Below are positions 1 to 8,251 of a stretch of DNA of 64,000 nt, piece by piece. The notes under the pieces were generated by a model. The model saw nothing but the letters and a program-made list of their open reading frames with translations, searched no databases and was not told where the DNA came from. The position numbers and the translations under genes were made by a program. Positions within the stretch are counted from its first letter, which is position 1; every line of letters starts with the position of its first letter. The stretch comes from Myroides sp. N17-2 (GTDB lineage: Bacteria > Bacteroidota > Bacteroidia > Flavobacteriales > Flavobacteriaceae), in assembly GCF_002286775.1 (NCBI RefSeq), contig NZ_NSGJ01000019.1, positions 1-64,000 on the forward strand, read 5' to 3'.

Positions 1-49
1 CTAAAAACTCAGGTAAAATCATTTTTATAAACTCAATATAGTTTTCCAC
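1..49 (-). CDS. 5' end of a possible transposase gene, cut by window edge
   Basis: Reading leftwards from a GTG at 49 the frame stays open to the edge and gives VENYIEFIKMILPEFL. Two stop codons lie just upstream in the same frame. The stretch ILPEFL preceded by an Ile/Lys-rich helix resembles the N-terminus of ISAon1-type transposases that are common in Flavobacteria. Only 16 residues are visible, so this is recognition from a very short piece. If correct, an insertion sequence sits inside or at the side of the integrated element. Confidence 0.3.
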   Translation of the reverse strand, partial: MENYIEFIKMILPEFL

Positions 50-139
50 GTTTATTATTTATCATTACAAAGATCTGTAGTTTTTAATTCACACACAACT
101 TTTGAGATTGATCCCTAATAGTTCCCCTCTGTTTAAAAG

Positions 140-373
140 TTATAAATCTTTAAAAAAATCAGATAAAGAAATATTGTGAATTCTTAAAACAGTAATTAAC
201 GTTTTCATTGTTATATTCTGACCTGATTCTATTCTCCAATATTGCACCCTATTTAGATTATTATCAAAAGCAAAAGTTTCATAACTTTTGTAACCTTTAC
301 TTTTTCTTAGCTCTTTTAATTTTGTAGCTATCTTTCCAATCTCTTTCTCTATTTCTTTATCATCATTGTTCAT
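140..373 (-). CDS. XRE-family helix-turn-helix regulator (77 aa)
   Basis: This small protein is essentially a single Cro/C1-type helix-turn-helix domain at about residues 14-72: a charged N-terminal helix, KLKELRKSKGYKSYETFAF as the first HTH helices, then NRVQYWRIESGQ, where the W-RIE-G pattern is the typical end of the recognition helix, and MKTLITVLRIHNISLSDFF as the last helices. It probably binds operator DNA as a dimer. It is divergent from the membrane protein at 479 and lies in the same integrated segment as the integrase, so it could be the element's repressor or a cargo regulator. No ligand domain is present. Confidence 0.75.
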   Translation of the reverse strand: MNNDDKEIEKEIGKIATKLKELRKSKGYKSYETFAFDNNLNRVQYWRIESGQNITMKTLITVLRIHNISLSDFFKDL

Positions 374-478
374 ACAACGAATTTTGGAAAAATACCGCTT
401 ATAATTTACCGCATAAAATAAACCGCTTATAATAGACTTTTTATTTCTATATTAGCTCCAATTTTTATTTTAAATTAC

Positions 479-820
479 ATGGATTACAAGAATATTACAA
501 TAGCAATAATGCTATTCATCGTACTAATGTTAATAATAGTACTTTTAACAATTCCAATAAAAATGGCTAATAAACGAGGGAGAGCTGCTTGGTTTTGGTT
601 TTTATTTTCATTGATTTTTTCTCCTTTTCTAAGTATGCTGTTCCTCTTCTTCTTAGGAGAAACTGAGAATAAGAGAAGAGAAAGAATTATTGAAGAAGAA
701 AAGATACTAAATACATATAGAAATTCAGAAAGATATAGTTCAACATACAATGAAAACGATAGAGAACAATGGTTAAAAGCTAATCCTGATAAAACATTCA
801 GCGACTATTACAATAGATAA
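479..820 (+). CDS. small membrane protein, unknown function
   Basis: 113 residues with two transmembrane helices, at about 8-27 and 38-60, separated by a short basic loop (ANKRGR). The C-terminal half is soluble, charged and Tyr/Asn-rich and ends in ANPDKTFSDYYNR. The pattern resembles short phospholipase_D-nuclease N-terminal-like or superinfection-type membrane proteins, but I do not recognise a family. It is followed after 12 bp by a lipoprotein gene on the same strand, so the two are probably co-transcribed. It lies inside the integrated element and is best regarded as cargo. Confidence 0.55.
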   Translation: MDYKNITIAIMLFIVLMLIIVLLTIPIKMANKRGRAAWFWFLFSLIFSPFLSMLFLFFLGETENKRRERIIEEEKILNTYRNSERYSSTYNENDREQWLKANPDKTFSDYYNR

Positions 821-832
821 TTATAATTACCA

Positions 833-1774
833 ATGAAAATAAATTACTTATTACTAATACTTTCAGTTGTGTTTATTTCTTGTAAAAATGAACAAAACAA
901 TTCTCTAAGTACTTCTTCAGAAGTAACTATCATAAAAGAAGAAAATTTTAATAAAGAGAGCTTTAAAGACAGAGCGGAGGAGTTAATTTATATTAGAGAC
1001 TATCTTGAATATAAATTACCTATACTTATTATGAAACACTCTCCTGATTTAGTTGAAAAGGTACAGCAGGAGTTAATATTCAGAGGAGAAAATTCTACTT
1101 TAGAAGAAGCAGCAAAAAGAACAAAAAACTATCAAATCGCTTTTGAGTCGATTATTAATCAAGTTCGTATTAACAAACATAGCTTTAGAGAAGTAAAAAA
1201 TGTTTTAGTCAATGATTATTTCAAACAAGACAAAAAAAATATAAAAATTCAAGAAGTTACTATAGAACGTTCAAACAACGAAACTGTTGGTAACAAGATT
1301 TATGGAGATTTTAATGGAGATGGTAAATTCGAATATGCATATCGAAAGCTTACAAAAAAAGGATACGGAAATCCTGTAGAAAATGGAGTACCAGATGAAT
1401 ATGAAATACATTTTAGCGATAATTCTATAAATCCCATAAAAGTTGGATGTTGTTGGTTTAAACTAATAAACGAAGGAGACTTAAACAATGATAGAGCAGA
1501 TGAAATAACAATTGTTCAAAGTCCTGAAAATGGATGTATAGGTAGAGTATCAACTTATACCATAAAGAATAATAAAAGTAATTATTTATTTGAACCTTTC
1601 TCAATTTTTGTCTGTGCAGAAATAAGTAACAATGAACTTGAAAAATTAATTGTGAAAGAAAATAATACAATATTTTACTTTGAAGCTGACCCTAATGATG
1701 AAAATCAATTAAATGATGATGGTACTAAAATTAGGTTTGAGCGATTAATAAAAAAACAAGCTGTTTTATTTTAA
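833..1774 (+). CDS. lipoprotein with an FG-GAP/EF-hand-like segment
   Basis: 313 residues with an N-terminal lipoprotein signal whose lipobox ends at Cys17 (VFISC followed by KNE), predicting a lipidated envelope protein. Residues around 150-165 contain YGDFNGDGKFEYAY and residues around 205-215 contain EGDLNNDRADEI. Both are D-x-N-x-D-x-x type calcium-binding loops as seen in FG-GAP/VCBS repeat proteins. The N-terminal 130 residues are helical and charged. No enzyme motif is visible. It is translated together with the upstream membrane protein and lies in the integrated segment upstream of the integrase. Its function is unknown. Confidence 0.6.
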   Translation: MKINYLLLILSVVFISCKNEQNNSLSTSSEVTIIKEENFNKESFKDRAEELIYIRDYLEYKLPILIMKHSPDLVEKVQQELIFRGENSTLEEAAKRTKNYQIAFESIINQVRINKHSFREVKNVLVNDYFKQDKKNIKIQEVTIERSNNETVGNKIYGDFNGDGKFEYAYRKLTKKGYGNPVENGVPDEYEIHFSDNSINPIKVGCCWFKLINEGDLNNDRADEITIVQSPENGCIGRVSTYTIKNNKSNYLFEPFSIFVCAEISNNELEKLIVKENNTIFYFEADPNDENQLNDDGTKIRFERLIKKQAVLF

Positions 1775-1802
1775 ATAAATTCATTCTTACCCCATTTTTA
1801 TC

Positions 1803-1828
1803 AAGCGACTTTACTGGTCGCTTTTTTC
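1803..1828 (+). terminator. Rho-independent terminator after the lipoprotein gene
   Basis: A six-base-pair stem agcgac/gtcgct with a seven-base loop is followed directly by six T. It separates the cargo genes from the integrase operon. Confidence 0.75.
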
Positions 1829-1949
1829 ATACCTTTTTCCAATAAGTTAATATTATGTTAAAATACAATTTTTGGCTTACAAAAAAAAGCTTCACGGGTA
1901 TAATATATATATGATGATAACTAAATAATTTTTAAAATAATTATCCACT

Positions 1950-3119
1950 ATGAAAAATTCTTTTACTGTAAAAACTATCCTTAGAAAGGACTTGTTTAAA
2001 AAAGATGAACCGAATAAACATCCTTTACATTATCAAATTATATTTAGAGGAGGAAAAACTAAAACAACATCGGGAAAATACGTCCATATTAACGATTGGG
2101 ATGATAAGAAAAAATGCGTTAAAGAAACCTTGCTCAAAATGATACTACAGAAAGAAGAATCACGTATTTATAATCTTCTTTTGGAAATGGAAAATAATGG
2201 AGAGACTTTTAATAAAGAGAACATCCTTAAAAAAATAAACGGAAAAGATAAAATACAACAAAATCAAGATTTTTATTTTCATTTTGATGAGTATCTTAAA
2301 AATAGATTTGCTGCTGAATATTTATCAGAGGGGACAAAATATCACTATACTTTACTAAGAAAAAGATTAAAACAGTTTAAACCGAATCTAACGCTAAGAG
2401 AGATAAATGCAAAATTAATTGTAAGCTTTGTCGGCTTTTTAAAAGAAGACAAACAAGTAGGAAAAAGTGGTATAAATTCCAGAGTAAAAAATTTAAGCTG
2501 TGTATTGAAAAATTTTGTTATTCAAAAAATAATCGAAGAGAACCCTTGTGTATATTATAAAAAATTTGAAGAACATTCATCAATTGTCTTCTTAAATAAA
2601 GAAGAGTTAGAAAGATTTAGGGATGTAAATTTAGATATTGACACTGTACCCAAAAGCTTAAAATATACACGAGACTTGTTTTTATTCAGTTGTTATACAG
2701 GTTTGAGAGACTGCGATATAAAAACATTACGAAAAAAAGATATAACCAAAGATAAAAGTATAATCAAGCGACAAATTAAAACTAAAGATGTTGTAGAGAT
2801 TCCTTTTAACGAATTCTGGTATAGTATTTTAATGAAATATGATATTAATAGTAAAAAAGATGAAGATTTACTTCTAACATCAACTTCCAATGCTTTAATC
2901 AATAGACATCTTAAGGTTATTGCAAAACTAAGTAAAATCAAGAAAAAAGTAAGCTTTCATACTGCACGTCATACATTTGGTTCTTTACTTGCCTTAGAAG
3001 GTATCCCTATTAATTGTATTTCAAAACTAATGGGACATAGGAATATAAAAACTACTCATATTTATATGAATACAGATTCGAAAATCTTAAGTAACGTAAT
3101 GAAAGACATAAAATTTTAA
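1950..3119 (+). CDS. tyrosine-type site-specific recombinase (integrase)
   Basis: 389 residues with the three-part layout of Bacteroidota integrases. An arm-binding N-terminal domain (about 1-90) contains the IIFRGGKTKTTSGKYV strand pair. A SAM-like core-binding domain spans about 105-205. A catalytic domain follows from about 215. Visible catalytic residues are Arg253 in TGLRDCD, His337 and Arg340 in HTARH, His363 in MGHRN and the nucleophile Tyr372 in HIYMN. The set looks complete and the protein is full length, so it is probably active. It is the first gene of an apparent operon with a small HTH protein and a Rep-like protein, and it lies about 1.7 kb inside a probable attachment site at 4779. 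Confidence 0.95.
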   Translation: MKNSFTVKTILRKDLFKKDEPNKHPLHYQIIFRGGKTKTTSGKYVHINDWDDKKKCVKETLLKMILQKEESRIYNLLLEMENNGETFNKENILKKINGKDKIQQNQDFYFHFDEYLKNRFAAEYLSEGTKYHYTLLRKRLKQFKPNLTLREINAKLIVSFVGFLKEDKQVGKSGINSRVKNLSCVLKNFVIQKIIEENPCVYYKKFEEHSSIVFLNKEELERFRDVNLDIDTVPKSLKYTRDLFLFSCYTGLRDCDIKTLRKKDITKDKSIIKRQIKTKDVVEIPFNEFWYSILMKYDINSKKDEDLLLTSTSNALINRHLKVIAKLSKIKKKVSFHTARHTFGSLLALEGIPINCISKLMGHRNIKTTHIYMNTDSKILSNVMKDIKF

Positions 3120-3125
3120 TTAACA

Positions 3126-3422
3126 ATGGTTGGTCAAAAAAAAATAAAAAAAATAATTCTTGAATTAGCTCACTCTAAAAGAGAGTTACAAAAAGAAAAG
3201 AGTAAAAATATGGCTTTACTAATAAACGCAATAAAGCCAAAACAAGAATCAGACATTCTTAATCTCGAAAAAATTAAAGAAGAATATCAATTGTCAAAAA
3301 GAACTATATATAGGTATAGAACAAAAGGATTAAAATACTCCAAAACTTCTTCTAAAGGATTTGTTACTATTACAAGAGGCGACTTAGAACAATTTTTAAA
3401 AAAGGATATCTATGATAGATAA
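3126..3422 (+). CDS. small helix-turn-helix protein, possible excisionase
   Basis: 98 residues. The N-terminal half is a basic, coiled-coil-like helix. The C-terminal half, from about residue 45, reads LEKIKEEYQLSKRTIYRYR, then a wing-like GFVTITRGDLEQFLKK. That matches the helix-turn-helix_17/MerR-like fold of excisionases and plasmid or element regulators. It starts 6 bp after the integrase stop and overlaps the next gene by 11 bp, so it is translationally coupled to both. A role as recombination directionality factor or operon regulator is inferred from size, fold and position. Confidence 0.7.
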   Translation: MVGQKKIKKIILELAHSKRELQKEKSKNMALLINAIKPKQESDILNLEKIKEEYQLSKRTIYRYRTKGLKYSKTSSKGFVTITRGDLEQFLKKDIYDR

Positions 3423-4392
3423 GATTAAAATAATTATAAAAGATGTAAATGTAGATTACTTAAGAAACAATTACGATTGGCGGGAAAAGAAGGATATACA
3501 TAGAGAAAATGTAATCCCAAGCTCTAAACAACTTTATAGATATAATTTAACTCACAAATCAAAAACTTTTAAATTAAGATTATTATTAACCGAAAATTCA
3601 AAGACAAAACAATCTACCTTATCAATTGATGGTAGTATCAGAAAATGGTATTTTGGCAAAAACACAAGAAAAGATTTAAACTACAACGAGTTTATAGAAT
3701 GTATTGAAATAATTGAATCTAAAATAGGTTTTAAGAAAGGAGAAATATGGCTAAAATCTAATATTACTAAATTAGAAATAGGAGTTACATTATTACTAAA
3801 AGATTTTACAATTGATATATTAAATTGCTTTGTAAAATATAAAGAAGCCAAAAGAGATATTAGCCATATAACAACACTATATTTCAAGCAAACTAATTAT
3901 GAATTAAAATTCTATGATAAATACTTAGAAATACATAAGAAGGATAAAAAAAAGCTAATGAAATACAACGAGGTTATTTCTAAAAAACTCCTTTTGTTAA
4001 GATTTGAAATTTCTATTGAAAAAGTTAGTGATCCAGCTTTCAAAACAAAATATAAAAACTTACTAACACTTAAATCCAATTGGAATCAAATACCTACAGA
4101 TTTACATAATTATCTAAACAGTATTATTTTTTTGAATATCTATGCTAAAGAGAAGAAAATAGAGCTTAATAATATTACAGTTTTTAAAGACAGTGGCTAC
4201 TATCAACTTATAATAAACAGTGGAATAATAAAAGCAATTGAAATTATTAATAATTTTAAAAACCCAAATAACAAATCTAAACACATAAATGAGTTACTGG
4301 ATATCTTTAAATCGTTTACTTGTGATGAAGACAACTACAAAGAAAAAATTCTAATTGAGTTGAACAAGAAAACTAAAAGATTATCTATATAA
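3412..4392 (+). CDS. replication initiator-like protein, gene II/X type
   Basis: 326 residues. Three blocks match the layout of phage/plasmid replication proteins related to filamentous phage gpII: NITKLEIGVTLLLK at about 120, in the position of the 'R-x-D' strand; YELKFYDKYLEIHKK at about 163, in the position of 'YDK...E'; and LLLRFEISIEK at about 195, in the position of 'LRxE'. Such proteins nick double-stranded DNA to start rolling-circle replication. It overlaps the upstream HTH gene and is the last gene before the probable att site. If the assignment holds, the element can replicate as a circle after excision. The similarity is from memory of the family and is moderate. It could also be a more distant Rep protein. 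Confidence 0.6.
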   Translation: MIDKIKIIIKDVNVDYLRNNYDWREKKDIHRENVIPSSKQLYRYNLTHKSKTFKLRLLLTENSKTKQSTLSIDGSIRKWYFGKNTRKDLNYNEFIECIEIIESKIGFKKGEIWLKSNITKLEIGVTLLLKDFTIDILNCFVKYKEAKRDISHITTLYFKQTNYELKFYDKYLEIHKKDKKKLMKYNEVISKKLLLLRFEISIEKVSDPAFKTKYKNLLTLKSNWNQIPTDLHNYLNSIIFLNIYAKEKKIELNNITVFKDSGYYQLIINSGIIKAIEIINNFKNPNNKSKHINELLDIFKSFTCDEDNYKEKILIELNKKTKRLSI

Positions 4393-4778
4393 CAAGAGTA
4401 ATACTAAATATAAAAATATTAGATATAATCTAACATAGAGAATAACAAATAGAATACCCTTTTAAACCAAAGAAGAGAAACTAATAAGCTAAAGAAAATA
4501 GAACTTAACAAAGAAAAAAGTTTATAGCATTACTTTGTTCTTCCTTATATAAATTTAGATGTTTTCAATTGATTTTAAAAGCGTTCTTGTTCGGAAGACA
4601 TATATTTACCAAAGAAGAAAAACAATGCTTTAAAACGTACTTAAAATAATTGTTTCAGAATTGGCTTAAGATTTTATACTAACTCTTGGAATTCATGAAT
4701 ATTACCCTAAATATTACCCTTATACAGTTGTAAATATTAAAATGTATAGTAATTATAAGGGGTTAAAGCATTAGTTTA
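4393..4778. other. AT-rich non-coding stretch between rep-like gene and att site
   Basis: No credible gene. The sequence is strongly A-rich and contains a close direct repeat of aatattaccct (about 4699 and 4712), which could be integrase arm-type sites because it lies within 100 bp of the probable crossover region. This role is inferred from position only. Confidence 0.4.
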
Positions 4779-4797
4779 CGACCCTGATTGGATCACA
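4779..4797 (+). other. probable attachment site (tRNA 3'-end fragment)
   Basis: The 19 bases from 4779 look like the T-arm 3' strand plus acceptor stem and discriminator of a tRNA whose CCA is not encoded. They are immediately followed by a compact terminator. There is no tRNA body upstream: the preceding bases do not make a T-loop or anticodon arm. This is the expected scar at the distal end of an element that integrates into a tRNA gene and duplicates its 3' end. The complete tRNA would be at the other end, outside the window. Confidence 0.55.
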
Positions 4798-4799
4798 GA

Positions 4800-4826
4800 A
4801 GCCTCAACGAAAGTTGAGGCTTTTTT
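4800..4826 (+). terminator. tRNA-style terminator beside att site
   Basis: A nine-base-pair stem with a GAAA tetraloop (4800-4808 with 4813-4821) is followed by a run of T. It directly abuts the tRNA-like fragment, as expected for the native terminator of the target tRNA gene. Confidence 0.8.
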
Positions 4827-4871
4827 GTGTTTAAATGTTAGTGTATTCGCTTTAAATTGAAATAATATATT

Positions 4872-5294
4872 ATGCTAGAAGAAACATACAAAATATTATT
4901 TGAGAAATACTTTAATTACTATTTCTACAATGTATATAAAAATAACGAAGAAGAGTCTAGAAATTCAGCTAATTCTATTATTAAGAATATATCATGTATG
5001 ATATTACTTATTACATTTAACTTATTCGTGATTTCTTTAGTGAATTTAGTGTTGGGAATAAAGATTAGATTAAATACTATGACTGTAAGACTTTTTTTCA
5101 TCGCCATTAATGTTATTCTATATGTGGTTTACACTAAGTGGTTTAGTTTTAAAACTATTGAATGGAGTAAAAGTATAAGTATTAGTTCTGAAATAAAGAG
5201 AAATCCTATAATCCTATTTTCTGTTCTTTTTATTCTAACTATATTCTTGTTGCTGATATTAATTGTTGTTTTTTTTCCTAATCTTATTGTTTAA
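4872..5294 (+). CDS. hypothetical membrane protein
   Basis: 140 residues with three hydrophobic helices at about 38-60, 70-90 and 112-137. The N-terminal 30 residues are soluble and Tyr/Asn/Glu-rich. No family recognised. It lies just outside the probable att site, so it may belong to the original chromosome or to an older insertion. It has no same-strand neighbour within 270 bp. Codon use is AT-rich like the element. Confidence 0.5.
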   Translation: MLEETYKILFEKYFNYYFYNVYKNNEEESRNSANSIIKNISCMILLITFNLFVISLVNLVLGIKIRLNTMTVRLFFIAINVILYVVYTKWFSFKTIEWSKSISISSEIKRNPIILFSVLFILTIFLLLILIVVFFPNLIV

Positions 5295-5564
5295 TCGAGA
5301 TGTCTATTTTCTTAGTTTACAAATAGTATCTTGTTTAAAAATATCAATGTATTCTTTTGTCATAAATTCAATTTTCATAATAAGTTGTACTTAGGGGCGT
5401 TTTGATTTGCTCTAAGGTGTTTTAGTTTATGATAATTCGTAAGGCTTTGAGTAGATTTGTTGACTTTGTAAGGTTTAGTTATTCCGTTACTTGAATTCTC
5501 AATATTTTTTTAACTTGCCCACTCCCCATATCTTCTCTATTTTTGAGATTTAAAATACCACACT

Positions 5565-6347
5565 ATGATTACAGCTATCCAAGATTGTGTATTAATCAAT
5601 CAGAAGAATGTCTTTTATAAACACTTTACCCATACTGAGCAGAGTAGATATACATTGGTTTTATTACACGACTCGTTAGGATGTGTGACATTATGGAGAG
5701 ATTGGCCTGCGCTATTAGCAGAGCATTTACACTGTGATGTTGTGGTTTATGATAGAGTAGGGTACGGGCTGTCTGATAAGATGACAACGACTGTACGTGG
5801 ACGTGATTACTTAAAGGATGAAGCTGTATTCTTAAAGGTGTTCTTAGAAGAACTAGAGCTAGATAAGGTAGTCTTATTTGGGCATAGTGATGGAGCCTCT
5901 ATAGCGTTATTATTTGCAGCGATGTATCCAGATAGTACATTAGCGTTAGTAGCAGAAGCAGGTCATATATTCGTAGAGCAAGTTACTTTAGATGGAGTAC
6001 GTGCTGCTAAGACAGCTTATGAGACTACAGACTTAGGAGAGCGCCTAGTGAAGTATCACGGCACTAAGGTAGATGATGTAGTCAAGGCTTGGGTAGATAC
6101 GTGGTTATCTCCAGCATTTGCTGATTGGACAGTAGAGCAGGAGATGGCAGGTATTACAGCTCCCTTATTATTTATTCAGGGAGATTTAGATGAATACGGT
6201 AGCTTAGCTCAAGTCGATAAAACGATCCAACGTGCTAAAGGTATTGCGGAGAAAGTAATCTTCCCTAATGTAGGTCATACTCCACATAAAGAGGTTAAAG
6301 AATTGACTCTAGAAACTATTGTGGCATTCTTAAATAAGAATCTGTAA
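5565..6347 (+). CDS. alpha/beta hydrolase
   Basis: 260 residues, a single alpha/beta-hydrolase fold of normal length. The nucleophile elbow is GHSDGAS with Ser108. The oxyanion region is LLHDSLG near residue 35. A candidate acid lies in QGDLDEYG near 206-209 and the catalytic His is His238 in VGHTPH. The start is the ATG preceded by an AT-rich leader. There is no signal peptide, so the protein is cytoplasmic. The substrate cannot be told from the sequence. It is a single-gene unit, convergent with the small gene at 6349. Confidence 0.85.
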   Translation: MITAIQDCVLINQKNVFYKHFTHTEQSRYTLVLLHDSLGCVTLWRDWPALLAEHLHCDVVVYDRVGYGLSDKMTTTVRGRDYLKDEAVFLKVFLEELELDKVVLFGHSDGASIALLFAAMYPDSTLALVAEAGHIFVEQVTLDGVRAAKTAYETTDLGERLVKYHGTKVDDVVKAWVDTWLSPAFADWTVEQEMAGITAPLLFIQGDLDEYGSLAQVDKTIQRAKGIAEKVIFPNVGHTPHKEVKELTLETIVAFLNKNL

Positions 6348-6348
6348 C

Positions 6349-6552
6349 CTATAGCGCTTTTAATTGTTCTATTTTATCATAGAATAGCTTCTCTATTCTA
6401 GGGTCAGTATTGTTTAAATAGGCAGCTTGAAGACTTCTTAGATATACATCTAAGTCCGGTACTATACATCCCTCATCTAGATTAAAAGGTACAGATAAAT
6501 TCTTTGCTTTGATTGCTTCGATTGAAGAAGTAACGTATTGTTGTTTGTCCAT
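6349..6552 (-). CDS. small conserved-looking protein, unknown function
   Basis: 67 residues, acidic, predicted helical, without signal peptide or membrane segment. Its stop lies 2 bp from the stop of the hydrolase on the other strand. A clean -7 box TACATTTG on the minus strand (bases 6596-6589), about 40 bp upstream of the ATG, supports it as a real gene with its own promoter. No family recognised. Confidence 0.6.
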   Translation of the reverse strand: MDKQQYVTSSIEAIKAKNLSVPFNLDEGCIVPDLDVYLRSLQAAYLNNTDPRIEKLFYDKIEQLKAL

Positions 6553-6632
6553 AATAGAATTGAATAGGTAGAATGAAATATTCTAATGCAAATGTACATA
6601 GAAAAGCATAGATGATAAAATGACATTGGCAT

Positions 6633-6677
6633 AAATAAAGAGAGGTGTTTCCATTACAGAAACACCTCTCTTTATTT
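6633..6677 (-). terminator. terminator hairpin after the lytic transglycosylase gene
   Basis: A perfect 19-base-pair inverted repeat (6633-6651 with 6659-6677) with a seven-base loop. It lies 20 bp downstream of the transglycosylase stop and upstream of the promoter of the 67-residue gene. Confidence 0.8.
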
Positions 6678-6696
6678 GGTTAACGTATATTTCATA

Positions 6697-7590
6697 TTAA
6701 ATTCCCTTAGTAGGAATCTCTATTTCATATATTCTATTATTCACCTTTAGGCTAGTGTTGATTAACCAAGGGTTATATAGTTTTAATAACTTATAATTAA
6801 TCCCTTGTTCCTTAGCGAATAAAGCCAAATCAGCGATGTCGTAATCCACAGTCACCTTTTTAGTAGGAACGATAGGGTACTTCTCAGAATCAGGCATATC
6901 AAATCCGTATTGTACCGGGTTACCCATAATTTCTTTTAATGCGATAATTCTAAACACATATCTAGAAGTCTCTTGGTTAAGATATAAGTCATAGTAATCT
7001 GTTACATACTGACTATCCATAGCACGTGACATACCAGCCATACCTCTGTTATAAGAGGCAGCAGCCATTGTCCAGTTGCCGAAGCGGTTCTTTGCACTTT
7101 GGAAATATTTACAGGCAGCCTCCGTTACTTTGATAAGATCATATCGTTCATCTACATATTCATCTATATATAGGTTGAAGTCTTTAGAAGTTCCTTTCAT
7201 AAATTGCCAGAATCCACTTGCACCAGCAGGAGATACCGCATTAGCTAATCCACTTTCGATCACACATAAGTACTTAAAGTCATCAGGGATGCCATTCTTT
7301 TTTAAGATTGGTTCGATGATAGGGAAGTATCTGTGTGCACGTTTTATAGTCGTGATAGTTGTTCCGTGAAGATTAGTGTTGATGATAAGTTCACGATCAT
7401 ATCGTTCTTTCACATCTATTTTGTCTAACGGCACTGTCTCACCAGCGAAGTTAGCAGATTTAGGTGTTGCGTGTGAGTGAAGAGCAGCATCATCTGCTGA
7501 CGAGTTAGTTAACGAAGTAGCGAATACAAAAGTAGAGGCTACAGCTAATACAGCAGTTAACGCTAGTACGGTTCTAAGAGTCTTTTTCAT
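6697..7590 (-). CDS. lytic transglycosylase, MltD/SLT-like
   Basis: 297 residues with an N-terminal signal peptide (hydrophobic residues 7-25, Ala-rich cleavage region). The SLT domain runs from about 85 to 215: catalytic Glu112 in CVIESGL, then SPAGASGFWQFM, YDLIKVTEAACKYF and MAAASYNRG, the canonical family-1 transglycosylase motifs. The C-terminal 50 residues (YDIADLALFAKEQGINYKLL and following) look like a degenerate LysM-type module. The enzyme cleaves peptidoglycan glycan strands to 1,6-anhydromuropeptides in the periplasm. Its start overlaps the end of the upstream hydrolase gene by 17 bp, so the two form an operon. Confidence 0.92.
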   Translation of the reverse strand: MKKTLRTVLALTAVLAVASTFVFATSLTNSSADDAALHSHATPKSANFAGETVPLDKIDVKERYDRELIINTNLHGTTITTIKRAHRYFPIIEPILKKNGIPDDFKYLCVIESGLANAVSPAGASGFWQFMKGTSKDFNLYIDEYVDERYDLIKVTEAACKYFQSAKNRFGNWTMAAASYNRGMAGMSRAMDSQYVTDYYDLYLNQETSRYVFRIIALKEIMGNPVQYGFDMPDSEKYPIVPTKKVTVDYDIADLALFAKEQGINYKLLKLYNPWLINTSLKVNNRIYEIEIPTKGI

Positions 7591-8251
7591 TGTTATTTTT
7601 TAATATGATCGTTTCTAAATTTGTATTAAACCACTTGTGTTTAATGATAATCATAGCGTGTGTTCCACCTTCTATCTTTATCGCTGATTTTATATTAGAC
7701 ATCGGGAATATCTCATCCTTCGTTCCGTGTATATGTATGACATCATCTAGAGGGGTATCTTGCTTCCATTTTAATACTTCTCTGATGCACCAGTCTAAGT
7801 ATTTCTTATCTCTTAGTGGTAGGTACTTGTCATAGAGTTCTAATCTTTTCATTGTATGTTGGGAAGCATTGCTTTTAATCCAACCCAAAACAGTATTTAC
7901 CATCGAAGTCGGAAGACATCTATAGATTCCCGTTTTACTAGCAAAACGAAATAGTTTAGGAAACTCCTTATTAGAACGTACACTTGAAATAATAATTGTC
8001 TTTTTTACAGGAATTAATTTACTAATTTCTTGTGCGACTATTCCTCCAAAAGATACACCTATTAAAACAGGGTTGTCGTGTTTTATTAACGGAATATATC
8101 TTTTAATATATTGGTCTAAACTTTCGGATTTATCAATGTCTAACCATTCTAAAAATATCAATTCAAACCTTGTAATATCGAGATAAAGGTGTTCAAATAT
8201 TAGGCTTGTAGAGGACATACCTGGGAAGAAATAAATAGGTATTTTGCTCAT
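7574..8251 (-). CDS. alpha/beta hydrolase, upstream partner of the transglycosylase
   Basis: 225 residues. The nucleophile elbow is GVSFGG with Ser67. A late acid is suggested by HGTKDEIFP and the His by EGGTHAMI near residue 199. It begins MSKIPIYFFPG without a signal peptide. The 3' end overlaps the transglycosylase start by 17 bp, which indicates translational coupling. The family resembles short flavobacterial esterase/thioesterase-like hydrolases. The substrate is unknown, but an envelope or lipid-related role would fit the partner gene. Confidence 0.8.
   Translation of the reverse strand: MSKIPIYFFPGMSSTSLIFEHLYLDITRFELIFLEWLDIDKSESLDQYIKRYIPLIKHDNPVLIGVSFGGIVAQEISKLIPVKKTIIISSVRSNKEFPKLFRFASKTGIYRCLPTSMVNTVLGWIKSNASQHTMKRLELYDKYLPLRDKKYLDWCIREVLKWKQDTPLDDVIHIHGTKDEIFPMSNIKSAIKIEGGTHAMIIIKHKWFNTNLETIILKNNNEKDS

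Noticed and set aside
4760..4797. Complete tRNA gene at the att site
   Set aside because: Only the 3' part resembles a tRNA; there is no D arm or anticodon arm upstream and the T-loop consensus is lost before 4779.
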